Positions 17,552-25,811 of a stretch of DNA of 64,000 nt are shown here, piece by piece. Position 1 is the stretch's first letter. Each line of letters begins with the position of its first letter. The notes under the pieces are model-generated. The model made no database searches and was not told the origin of the DNA. It worked only from the letters and a program-made list of their open reading frames with translations. Source of the stretch: Candidozyma auris (Eukaryota > Ascomycota > Pichiomycetes > Serinales > Metschnikowiaceae); NCBI RefSeq assembly GCF_003013715.1, contig NC_072813.1, positions 1,364,001-1,428,000 on the forward strand. Direction: 5' to 3'. The position numbers and the translations under genes were made by a program.

Positions 17552-18682
17552 ATGTCAGCTGCCGTCGAAACGAAGAAGGAGAAGAGAGAAAGAAAGGAAA
17601 AGAAAAAAGAGAAGAGGGAGAAAAGGCTGAAGGTAGAGGATGAGAGTGACACCGACTCGTCAGCATCAGACAAGAAAACCCAAGCTGCACAAGAAGAACT
17701 CGAGATCGACTTGAACGCTGGAGTTCCCCTTTCTAAGAAGCAACAGAGATTGCTAAAAAAGGGTAAGTTGAATGTGGAGAAGCTTGCAAAGAAGCATCCT
17801 ACACCAAAACGTGCAGACGAAGAAGAAACCGAAACAAAGTCTGGCAAATCGCCCCATGGTGTGTGGATTGGCAACTTATCGTTTGACACCACGAAGGAGG
17901 ATCTCGTGAGGTTTATTGTGGGAAAAACCCAAATTCTCGCAGATGATAATGTCAAGGTTGCAGAGAGTGATATCACCAGAGTGAACCTTCCGAAGAAGAA
18001 TGGGAAGATCAAGGGCTTTGCATACGTGGACTTTCCTAGCGAAAAGCACGTTGAAAGCGTGATTCAGCTAAGCGAGCTGAATCTCAACGGCAGGAACCTC
18101 CTCATCAAGAATGCAGGCTCGTTTGAGGGCAGGCCCGAGGGCGATGCTCAGAAGAAGTTGTCGAAGAATCCGCCGCTGAGAATCTTGTTTGTGGGAAATC
18201 TCTCGTTCGATACGAGTGAGAGTGATCTTGAGGAGCACTTCAGACACTGTGGCGAGATCTTGAGAATTCGAATGGCGACTTTTGAAGACTCGGGTAAGTG
18301 TAAGGGGTTTGCGTTCATAGACTTCAAGGACGAGAGTGGTCCTACAACTGCACTCAAGTCGAAGCTTGCGAAGAAACTCATAAACCGTCCGTTGAGGCTC
18401 GAATACGGTGAAGACAGATCAAAGAGAGCTCCTAGCAGGGCGAGAGAGAGAGTTGTGGAGGGGGAGATAAAGGAGTCCTCGCCTGTGGCTGCCGAAGAGT
18501 CAGAAAATCGTTCTTACAAAGAGAGACCTGCTGCTGCTGAAAAACAAAAACCAAAGAAGAGAACATTCAACGAGGAACCAGCACCAGGAAAAAGACTCAA
18601 GTCGTCTGTGGCTCTTGCCTCTGCTCAAAGAGCGTCTGCCGCAATTGTCCCCTCTCAAGGCAAAAAGATCACGTTTGATTGA
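17552..18682 (+). CDS. NOP13: nucleolar RRM protein Nop13
   Basis: Nucleolar/nucleoplasmic RNA-binding protein of 90S pre-ribosomes. Of its 376 residues, the first 50 are K/E-rich (KKEKRERKEKKKEKREKRLK, probable nuclear/nucleolar signal). A short motif PLSKKQQRLLKKGKLNVEKL is typical of Nop13. RRM1 spans about 104-195 (GVWIGNLSFDT, IKGFAYVDF) and RRM2 about 210-285 (ILFVGNLSFDT, CKGFAFIDF). The tail is basic. At residue 176 a CTG stands in SE-x-NLNGR, where I expect serine. The first ATG is the start and lies 32 bp after a PAC box. GC and codon use match the neighbours. Confidence 0.9.
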   Translation: MSAAVETKKEKRERKEKKKEKREKRLKVEDESDTDSSASDKKTQAAQEELEIDLNAGVPLSKKQQRLLKKGKLNVEKLAKKHPTPKRADEEETETKSGKSPHGVWIGNLSFDTTKEDLVRFIVGKTQILADDNVKVAESDITRVNLPKKNGKIKGFAYVDFPSEKHVESVIQLSELNLNGRNLLIKNAGSFEGRPEGDAQKKLSKNPPLRILFVGNLSFDTSESDLEEHFRHCGEILRIRMATFEDSGKCKGFAFIDFKDESGPTTALKSKLAKKLINRPLRLEYGEDRSKRAPSRARERVVEGEIKESSPVAAEESENRSYKERPAAAEKQKPKKRTFNEEPAPGKRLKSSVALASAQRASAAIVPSQGKKITFD

Positions 18683-19351
18683 ACGATGGCAATAACCATC
18701 TTACGGAGATTAAGCAAGTGACTTGAGTCTGATCCACCAGCATACATACTCAATGGCTCGTTCAGAACCACTACATAATGGCAACTAGAGCTCTCGTTGG
18801 ATATCACTGAGCCTGAGCCTGAGCATGAGCCTCTAGAAGCTCAATAGACCCATTCCATTCCATGGAACAATCATGATTATATCTCTCTTTTTTAATCAAA
18901 GACTATGTTTTACATCTCGTTGGCTTTCTCTGCTCCAATCAGGTTGTCCTTCACTCCTCTAACTCCTGCCAGGCGTTTTTTCGCAGCCATTCTTCCCCGT
19001 ATTTCCAGGCACACTACCCAACACAGTCTACCTCCACAGAAACTCACATGAAATGCAATATTTGATAAAAATGGCACAAGTCAAAATGCATTATTCCAGC
19101 CCAATTGCTGCACTTGATTCCATCACTACCTTTGTTGCTCACTTTCCTCTTCGGCATCGGCTGAGGCTTCCCCAGCGGAATCTCTTACCCACCCCCGCAA
19201 AAAAGCTATCTCAGTCTTGAATTCATGCACATCATTCCCCTCCATCTAATCTCCTTAAGTGTCTGAACAACTCCGACAATTCCCTACTCTTCCATACTTA
19301 TACTTAGTCAATTGACTCAATCGACACCCTTTTCAGCAAATTTTACCCGCC
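18683..19351. other. intergenic region NOP13 to ADH
   Basis: 669 bp holding the NOP13 3' end and the ADH promoter. It includes a 4 x 6-bp repeat (18808-18831), a TTTCGCAGCCAT motif at 18979-18990 (362 bp before the ADH start) and pyrimidine-rich tracts. No gene seen. Confidence 0.6.
18808..18831 (+). repeat. short tandem repeat (TGAGCC)x4
   Basis: Four head-to-tail 6-bp units, the third with one change (TGAGCA), in the 3' region of NOP13. Confidence 0.85.
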
Positions 19352-20491
19352 ATGCTCCGTTTGCTTTCAACTCACACCGTGCGCTTATTTTGCAGCCATT
19401 CTGCTCGAGGCATATCCTCTCGAGCACTAGCCACCAGAGCTTCAATACAAATCCCAAAGTCACAAAGGGCCATTGTGTACGAGACACACGGCGGGCCTTT
19501 GCTCTACAAAGAGATCCCCGTGCCCCAACCAAAACCTAACGAATTACTCGTGAATATCAAGTATTCGGGTGTCTGTCACTCTGACTTGCACTTGTACAAA
19601 GGAGAGTGGCCATTGAAGGTCAAATTGCCGCTAGTTGGGGGCCACGAAGGTGCTGGTGTGGTTGTGGCCATGGGGGAAGCCGTGAAGGGCTGGGAGGTTG
19701 GCGATTTGGCTGGAATCAAGTGGTTGAACTCGCTGTGCCAGCTGTGCGAGTATTGTACTTCTGGCCACGAGCCCGTGTGTTCTACTTCGGTGATTTCGGG
19801 ATGCCACCAGGACGGAACGTTCCAGCAGTATGCCGTGGCAGATGCAATTCAGGCAGCCAGAATCCCCAAGGGCGTGAACATGGCTGAAGTGGCCCCAATT
19901 CTCTGTGCTGGGCTCACCACGTACAAGGCAATGAAAGAGCTGGGAGCCAAAGCAGGCAATTGGGTTGCCATTGTGGGTGCCGGCGGTGGTTTGGGCAGCT
20001 TGGCCGTCCAGTATGCGAAGGCAATGGGGTTCATGGTGTTGGGTATAGATGGAGGGAAGGATAAGACGCAGTGGGCGAAGTCTTTGGGTGCCCATGAAGT
20101 GGTGGATTTCACAACGGTGCCTGATTTGCCCAGAACTGTGGTGGAGAAAACCGGTGGAGGCGCTCATGCTGTGATCAACGTCTCGGCTTCTGCTACAGCG
20201 CTTCAGCAGGCTTTTGCCTACGTGAGACCTACGGGCTCGATAGTGTTGGTGGGGATCCCGGGGAAACCAATCATCGACTTGCCAATTCTCCCTACCGTGA
20301 GCAGACAGTTGAAAATTGTCGGGTCCATGGTGGGAAACAGGAAAGACACTCAAGAGGCTCTTGAGTTTTTTGCTCGAGGATTGATCAAGTCTCCAGTCAA
20401 GGTAGCTGGGTTGTCCGAGTTGCCCAGGATCTTTGAAGAGATGGACAAGGGAGTCATCTTGGGTCGCTACACGGTCGATACATCGAAGTAA
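19352..20491 (+). CDS. ADH3: mitochondrial zinc alcohol dehydrogenase (Adh1/Adh3 family)
   Basis: NAD-dependent medium-chain alcohol dehydrogenase interconverting ethanol and acetaldehyde. A 33-residue N-terminal extension rich in R, S and L without acidic residues ([20 protein letters not shown]) precedes the enzyme proper, as in mitochondrial Adh3, and suggests redox shuttling in the matrix. Catalytic zinc ligands are C75 (GVCHSDLH), H98 (GGHEGAG) and C185 (ILCAG). Structural zinc ligands are C129, C132, C135 and C143. The Rossmann motif is [18 protein letters not shown]. Length is 379. Residues 128 and 131 are encoded by CTG (19733 and 19742) in a cysteine-rich loop where relatives have serine. 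The organelle is inferred from the presequence. Which duplicated ADH it represents is not certain. Confidence 0.88.
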   Translation: MLRLLSTHTVRLFCSHSARGISSRALATRASIQIPKSQRAIVYETHGGPLLYKEIPVPQPKPNELLVNIKYSGVCHSDLHLYKGEWPLKVKLPLVGGHEGAGVVVAMGEAVKGWEVGDLAGIKWLNSLCQLCEYCTSGHEPVCSTSVISGCHQDGTFQQYAVADAIQAARIPKGVNMAEVAPILCAGLTTYKAMKELGAKAGNWVAIVGAGGGLGSLAVQYAKAMGFMVLGIDGGKDKTQWAKSLGAHEVVDFTTVPDLPRTVVEKTGGGAHAVINVSASATALQQAFAYVRPTGSIVLVGIPGKPIIDLPILPTVSRQLKIVGSMVGNRKDTQEALEFFARGLIKSPVKVAGLSELPRIFEEMDKGVILGRYTVDTSK

Positions 20492-20648
20492 GTCTTAGAT
20501 AGATGAAGCTACATGTGATCAACTTTTCAAATATTATTAAACAAATATATCAGTACAATACATCGCTGGATTGTAGCCTTGGATCTGAGCAGGGCTTACA
20601 ACGAACGATCAGTAGGCGAGTGGTCGATCACTCAATTGGTTAAAATGC

Positions 20649-23390
20649 TCATTGTAAAAGGTCCTGGTTCTTGCGAAGCAACTTCTGTGCCTCGTCCTCG
20701 TCGACCTCAATGTACCTAGGGTTGTTTCTGTTCCTCTCAAATTCCTCATCTGAAACTTCCTCGTAGACTGAGAACACTTCGGTAGAAGCATTGGAGGATA
20801 CATCGTGGCTGTCCTTGCCTTGACTGAATGGACCTTTAGAGTCTTGATGGGCAGCAACAGCGCCAGCAGCGGCACCTCCAGATGTGCCACCAGTCAATGC
20901 TTTGCTGGTGCTCTCTGAAGCCGTGTTCTCGTCAGCATCTTTCTTCCCACCAAAGAGAGTCCTGAGTCTCTTTTTGGTGGAGCCACTTCTCTTGGCCTCA
21001 GGTCTACTTTCCTTGGAAACACCAGTGTCAGGTGCGGAACCACCGACATTTGGAGCCGAAACCCCAAAAGACTTACCGCCGTTTGATCCTGAAGAGGAGC
21101 CTGCAAGAGCACCCCCTGCTGCAGCGCCGCCTGCTGCACCCAAAGCACCACCGGCTAACAAACCACCGTGCCCTTTCTTCTTATCTTCACCTTTAGGCTT
21201 AGCCTCCTTAGACTGGTCAGGGAGAGGCTCGCCACTTGTCTTGATGTCCTTGTTTTGAGGAACTATTGCGGCGTTTACTCCCAGATCGTGCTTTGGTGTA
21301 GCATTTTCAGTAGGTTCAGCATGTCTGGAGACAGTGGCCTCCTTGCCTGCAGCAGTCGCCTGGCCAGCAGAGCTTCCTCCAGCAGCACTAGCGGCCACAG
21401 CGGCTGCAGTGGCGGCACTTCTTTCTTCTTCCACTCTTTTCTTTTCAGCCTCAAGCCTTTCATTCTCTTCATCAATAAGACGCTGCTCCTCTTGTTGTCT
21501 CAATCTCTCTTCTTCGGCCTTTTTTTTTTCCTCCTCCAATCTCTTTCTTTCCTCCTCGAGTTGTTGCTGAAATCTTTCGGTCTCTGCCGCTTCTTTGGCT
21601 TCCAAACGCTTCTGTTCGTGCTCTCGGTGAGTTCTCTCGGCCATTTCTCTCCTCTCTTGCTGCCACTTAGTAGCCTCCCGTTTAGCCTCGGCAAGTCTGT
21701 TAGTTCTGTCCTTCTTATCAGCTTTCAAATCAGTTAACTTCAGTACATGAGCAGCAAGAATACCGCCCAAAACACCCACTTCGCCAGCTAAAGTTGCATG
21801 CCTGGCTCTCTTTTCATCGAGCTCCTTGTTGCTGTCGTCGATTTTTTTCTGCAAGCCACCCTTGGTTTCTTCATGTTTGGAAATTATACCGAGCTGGCCG
21901 GTGTGCTTCTCCTTCAAGTCGTCAACAACTGCTTGGCGTTCACTCAACTTCTCAGTCAATTCCTCGAGCTTCTTAGACAACTCGGTGTTGGCCTCCTCCA
22001 AGTCCGCCTTCCTTTTCTTCAATTCTTCAATCTCATTAGCGGTGGTCTCTTGGTTTTTCTTAGAGTCCTCCAACTCCTGTTTCTTGGTCTCTGTCAATTC
22101 CTCGTGGTTCTTGATCAAAGTCTCTTTGTCAATCTCATGTTGATCAACGGCATTCTTCTCACGCTCTTCGTACTCGGTCTTTGCAGTTTCAATCTCTTCC
22201 TTTGTCTGCTTTTCAAAGCGTTCAGCCTCCTGGTGAGCCGCCTCGATCTGCGCTGCCAAATTAGCAAGCTTTGAGTCAATGTCAGCATCAAAGCCTGCCT
22301 TGAGCTTCGCAACCTTCTCTTGGTACTTGCTGAAGTCTTTGTCAAGCTTACCTTGATGTTTAGCGACCTTCGCGTCGTACTCCTTCTTTCTGTTGATGTC
22401 GTCCTCCTGTTTGGACTTCGTCACTTCCTCGTTGATGGTGGCAATTACGGGAGCCACACGCTTGGAGGCGATTTCCAACAACTGAGCCTGGGTCAAACGC
22501 AAGCCCGAACCCAAGTCGATGATCTTGTTGGGGTCATCTAAACTCTTGGCCACGGAGCCAATGGCATCAGCGTTCAATTGCTGGTACTTGTTCAACAACA
22601 CCGGCTTGTCCTTCAACCTGTCCAACACCTCTTGGTTAGGCAATTCAACCGACTCGTACTTGGCTCCATTGGGAACACCCACTTCCACGGGGTTCTCTTT
22701 GATTTCGTCTACGATGTTGTCGTCACCTTCAAGAGTGTTTTTGGCAAGATCCTCATCGTAAAGCTCCTTGACTTTAGAGTGCTGAGCTTCAGCCGACTCT
22801 TGGGCCTCCTCGACCTCCTTGGCCTTCTCATCAGCGGCCGTAGCATCATCAGCAGGCTCCTCCTTCTCAGCGTTCTTAGCTGGCTCAGCAGCGGCCTTGA
22901 CAGACTCAGGGGAAAGAGGCTCAATCTTGGCCTCAGAAACCACGGAAGTATCCTCTCTAGCAGCCTCAGCTGGAGACACCACATCCTCCGCACCTTCAGC
23001 TTCCTCCTCGTCCTTGGCCACGCTCACGTCAGCTTCACCTTCAGCTTCTTTTTCAGCCTCAGCTTTACTCTTTTCTTCGGCTTCCTTCTTCTTCTTCTCC
23101 TCCTCGGCCTCCTTCTTCTCCTTCTTTAACTTGGCTGCCTCGGCTTTCTCCCTCTGCTCCTTCTCTCTTTGCTCAGCTTCCAATGTTGGATGAGAAGCAA
23201 ACTTCTTGGGCACTTTAACCTGGGAGACGGAATTCTGGTCCTTGAATTCCTGGTACACATTCTTCTTCGTACCGGCGTTTCTGAAGGGGCTGGTCCACGA
23301 TGAAGCCGAAGTCAACTTCTTCAATCTGCTAGGCTGCGGCTTCCCGCCAATGACGTACTCTTCAGTTTGTTTCGACTCGACTTCCGACAT
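20649..23390 (-). CDS. EIS1: Eis1-like eisosome coiled-coil protein
   Basis: Large, charged, mainly coiled-coil protein of 913 residues. The N-terminus is basic and Ser-rich (RLKKLTSASSWTSPFRNAG), followed by an E/K/A-rich segment (about 75-215). A conserved block at about 245-330 (LDRLKDKPVLLNKYQQLN, GLRLTQAQLLEIASKRVAPV) resembles the region of S. cerevisiae Eis1/Ykl050c around its GGGLFLSPEDITKIAS block. Long heptad coils run about 330-690, then a low-complexity G/A/S region, and a C-terminal VYEEVSDEEFERNR. Eis1 is a peripheral component of eisosomes under the plasma membrane. Two Cbf1-type repeats lie upstream. Homology rests on the block and overall plan; another cortical coiled-coil protein is possible. 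Confidence 0.6.
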   Translation of the reverse strand: MSEVESKQTEEYVIGGKPQPSRLKKLTSASSWTSPFRNAGTKKNVYQEFKDQNSVSQVKVPKKFASHPTLEAEQREKEQREKAEAAKLKKEKKEAEEEKKKKEAEEKSKAEAEKEAEGEADVSVAKDEEEAEGAEDVVSPAEAAREDTSVVSEAKIEPLSPESVKAAAEPAKNAEKEEPADDATAADEKAKEVEEAQESAEAQHSKVKELYDEDLAKNTLEGDDNIVDEIKENPVEVGVPNGAKYESVELPNQEVLDRLKDKPVLLNKYQQLNADAIGSVAKSLDDPNKIIDLGSGLRLTQAQLLEIASKRVAPVIATINEEVTKSKQEDDINRKKEYDAKVAKHQGKLDKDFSKYQEKVAKLKAGFDADIDSKLANLAAQIEAAHQEAERFEKQTKEEIETAKTEYEEREKNAVDQHEIDKETLIKNHEELTETKKQELEDSKKNQETTANEIEELKKRKADLEEANTELSKKLEELTEKLSERQAVVDDLKEKHTGQLGIISKHEETKGGLQKKIDDSNKELDEKRARHATLAGEVGVLGGILAAHVLKLTDLKADKKDRTNRLAEAKREATKWQQERREMAERTHREHEQKRLEAKEAAETERFQQQLEEERKRLEEEKKKAEEERLRQQEEQRLIDEENERLEAEKKRVEEERSAATAAAVAASAAGGSSAGQATAAGKEATVSRHAEPTENATPKHDLGVNAAIVPQNKDIKTSGEPLPDQSKEAKPKGEDKKKGHGGLLAGGALGAAGGAAAGGALAGSSSGSNGGKSFGVSAPNVGGSAPDTGVSKESRPEAKRSGSTKKRLRTLFGGKKDADENTASESTSKALTGGTSGGAAAGAVAAHQDSKGPFSQGKDSHDVSSNASTEVFSVYEEVSDEEFERNRNNPRYIEVDEDEAQKLLRKNQDLLQ

Positions 23391-23527
23391 ATTGGGTGGA
23401 TGTTGAGTTGAGAATTGTCAGAAGAGCTAATTGTTGATGGTAGTTTTTTGCTGAGATAAGTAGCAATACTGAAGGGTTGGGAGCGGCCCCCGGAAGTGAC
23501 TGGCTGGGCGGGCTCCGAGGGTACCTA

Positions 23528-23572
23528 CACGTGACTATATTGCCCTCGATTCCTTCTTTGCACGTGACTATA
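23528..23572 (-). promoter_or_regulatory. two direct copies of CACGTGACTATA upstream of EIS1
   Basis: The 12-mer occurs at 23528-23539 and 23561-23572, 33 bp apart and 138-182 bp before the EIS1 start. Read on the EIS1 strand each contains GTCACGTG, an exact RTCACRTG Cbf1 site. Confidence 0.7.
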
Positions 23573-24503
23573 CTATTGCTGATCCACAATTTGCCGAGGG
23601 AATCACCGAGGGCAGTGACGCTATTGTGCGGGTAGCAAGGTCCCTACTTCTCTTTTTGTATTTTTTCTGTGCCTATTGAGGCAAGCGAAGGTGCTTCCTG
23701 TGCCATTGTGTAGGAATAGAACACTCGGAGCACGGAACGCAAAACCAGAAGCCTATGACATCAAGCAGCAGCGCCGCAAAAGGAAGATAAATCATTTCGA
23801 ACTATTCATTTTTCATTCAATATTTTGATTATAGTATCTCAAGATAATTTTCTTAAATCTTTCAAACGGAAATGATCAGAAAGATGCTCAATGGGGTTTA
23901 AACAGTTATCCATCTTTCATACCCTGATTTCAATATTGAAAAAAGTGCCAAGCCGTGAATAGCCCACAGGGTATTTGTATCTCTTTAATTTTTATTTTAT
24001 TTTTTTTTGGTAAATTTATGAGCACATTCATTTGTTGGAGGAGATGGATCTCTACCATGAGTTCTTGCGCATAGTGCGGCTAAATAAGTGTTCTTGCAGT
24101 AAATATGGTAGAAGTAAGCCAGCCTGTAAAGGAGAACGTGTAATGAGGTGGGTTTCGAAATAATTTAGGTTGAAGCATCAGTGCAAAAAGACGAGTTTAT
24201 AGCATGTAACAAAAGGTGTTCAAATTTGTGGATGCGCTAGGATATTCTTTGAGTTTTACGGTAATCAGACCCATGATAAGGGCATCAAGACTACCAGAAG
24301 TTGAAGGAATCTAGATAGATACAGCAAAGTAACAATTTAAACTGATTATACTCAAAATCATCAATAAAACTGATCAATTTGCAGCCAGGGTTCTGCATCA
24401 AGAAAGCGGACTGCACATAGTTACACAACTTGAAATTCAAAATCTTCAAAGGACAAAAACTCACCATGAAAAAATCGATAAGGAAACTAGGGGTAGAACA
24501 GGC

Positions 24504-24509
24504 AAAAAA
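24504..24509 (-). terminator. Pol III terminator of tRNA-Ala
   Basis: Six T residues on the minus strand, one base after the tRNA 3' end. Confidence 0.8.
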
Positions 24510-24510
24510 T

Positions 24511-24583
24511 TGGACGAGTCCGGATTCGAACCGGAGACCTTTCGCATGCTAAGCGAACGCGCTACCAACTACGCCACACGCCC
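24511..24583 (-). tRNA. tRNA-Ala (anticodon AGC)
   Basis: 73-nt cloverleaf read on the minus strand, starting GGGCGTGTGGCGTAGT. The A box is TGGCGTAGTTGG, the anticodon loop is TTAGCAT inside a TTCGC/GCGAA stem, and the T arm is CCGG-TTCGAAT-CCGG. The acceptor carries the G3-U70 pair that identifies alanine tRNAs. No intron. A T6 run directly follows (24504-24509). Confidence 0.97.
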
Positions 24584-24586
24584 TGG

Positions 24587-24590
24587 AAAA
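24587..24590 (-). terminator. weak Pol III terminator between tRNA-Ile and tRNA-Ala
   Basis: Only four T residues in the 13-bp spacer. This minimal run may let some transcripts read through into tRNA-Ala. Confidence 0.5.
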
Positions 24591-24596
24591 GAAGTG

Positions 24597-24670
24597 TGGT
24601 CCCTAGCAGGATCGAACTGCTGATCTTGGCGTTATTAGCACCACGCCTTAACCAACTGGGCCAAGGGACC
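24597..24670 (-). tRNA. tRNA-Ile (anticodon AAT)
   Basis: 74-nt cloverleaf on the minus strand starting GGTCCCTTGGCCCAGTTGG. The anticodon loop is CTAATAA within a TGGTG/CGCCA stem (one G-U pair) and the T arm is CAG-TTCGATC-CTG. The acceptor is GGTCCCT with AGGGACC, discriminator A. No intron. It lies 13 bp upstream of tRNA-Ala in the same direction. Confidence 0.97.
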
Positions 24671-25811
24671 GTATTCGGATGGATGAAGAGTGCCAAATAT
24701 CTATGAGAGAGCATACATTTAGTGAAATTTACACTCAATCTGATTTTTTACACTTAATTTAGATATCCAAAGTGGTATAAAACTACTTAAAGGCTTAAAT
24801 CACCAGATTTTGGAATTTTAGGTCTGTAAATTAAAGATCTAGCTCTTATTCCCACACCTCCTTGCCATGCAGCCTACTATTCATTTAATCCAGCTCGATA
24901 TAGCCTCTTTAGCTATTCCTGAATTCATTGTTTGTTCGCTTACATTGTTAACTGCCTGAATTGTCCATTCTTGACTGCTCATTAAGTTCACAGTTCACAG
25001 CTCAAAAGTCACTTGACACTAAGTATTCACAGTCCTACAACGAGATATCATGATAACCAAATCAAATGATGAAAAGCACGAGAAAAAGTCATGCACTTTT
25101 GGGAAGGTGAGCTTCTAGTGACCACCAAGAGTCTCCACCATTTGGCTGCGAAATCTGTCTCTATAAGCATGAGCGAGCTAGCCCGAAAAACCCCGGGCCC
25201 CGCGCTAAGGGCTTTCAAACGCCTATGTTCCTAAAGCAATTGAGTCACGATAAGCAGTTTATGTGAAGTTTGAATACCTGTAGATTCTCCACTATTTACT
25301 GAAATGGTCCCTTTTAAGACAACAAATATGTAGTTTGGCTCAGCGTCCACCTTACGGAATCTGACAATCTGACAAAATGATACTCCACTACTGGCTGCGA
25401 ACCGATTACTATAGCTAATAACGTCTGGTAGTTCCGGGAAAAATAGAAACAAAGAGCACGGAATTGATTGAAGGAACAGGCTCTTGTAGGTCAAAATTGA
25501 AGTATCTCACCAATATACAAAATAATCTTAACCCAGTAACTGTCACTATCTCGGTTCCTCGTCGCCTTCTTTCGCCCTCTTTCCGCTGCCTGTGCAATAT
25601 GGGTGTGCGCACATTTGATGGAAGCTACACTAAGCGAGGTAAAAAAAGAGCCCATCAAACCCCCAGTCCGTGGCTCTTTCGCTACCACCCTTCCAAAGTT
25701 ACTGCCATTTACCTGCCTAACACAATTCAACCGCAGTCTTCCCACCTCATTCATCCACGTCGACCACTTTGCTCATAGCACCTTCCGACCCTTTATGCAC
25801 AGACCACTTCA
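24671..25811. other. intergenic region tRNA-Ile to MDS3
   Basis: 1.1 kb, AT-rich near the tRNA genes. There is a GC-rich spot at about 25,185-25,205 (CCCCGGGCCCCGCG). Two TGGCTGCGAA motifs at 25143 and 25392 lie upstream of MDS3. Overlapping frames on both strands at 25,464-25,778 look like chance. Confidence 0.6.

Larger units (their letters stand above)
23391..24510. promoter_or_regulatory. EIS1 upstream region up to the tRNA pair
   Basis: 1.1 kb. Near EIS1 there are two CACGTGACTATA repeats. The rest is AT-rich (about 23,800-24,300) with no open frame of note. A TTTGCAGCCA motif lies at 24378-24387, 124 bp from the tRNA-Ala gene. Confidence 0.6.

Noticed and set aside
19631..20353. 240-codon minus-strand frame opposite the alcohol dehydrogenase gene
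   Set aside because: No family resemblance; the ADH on the plus strand is complete with all zinc ligands.
20884..23193. Several plus frames of 80-190 codons opposite the EIS1-like gene
   Set aside because: Ser/Leu/Phe-rich reverse complements of coiled-coil codons (GAG, AAG); no domain seen.
24680..25051. Possible solo LTR: an AT-rich stretch near tRNAs flanked by ATATC on both sides
   Set aside because: The ends lack TG...CA, there is no matching second copy, and a 5-bp repeat is expected by chance.
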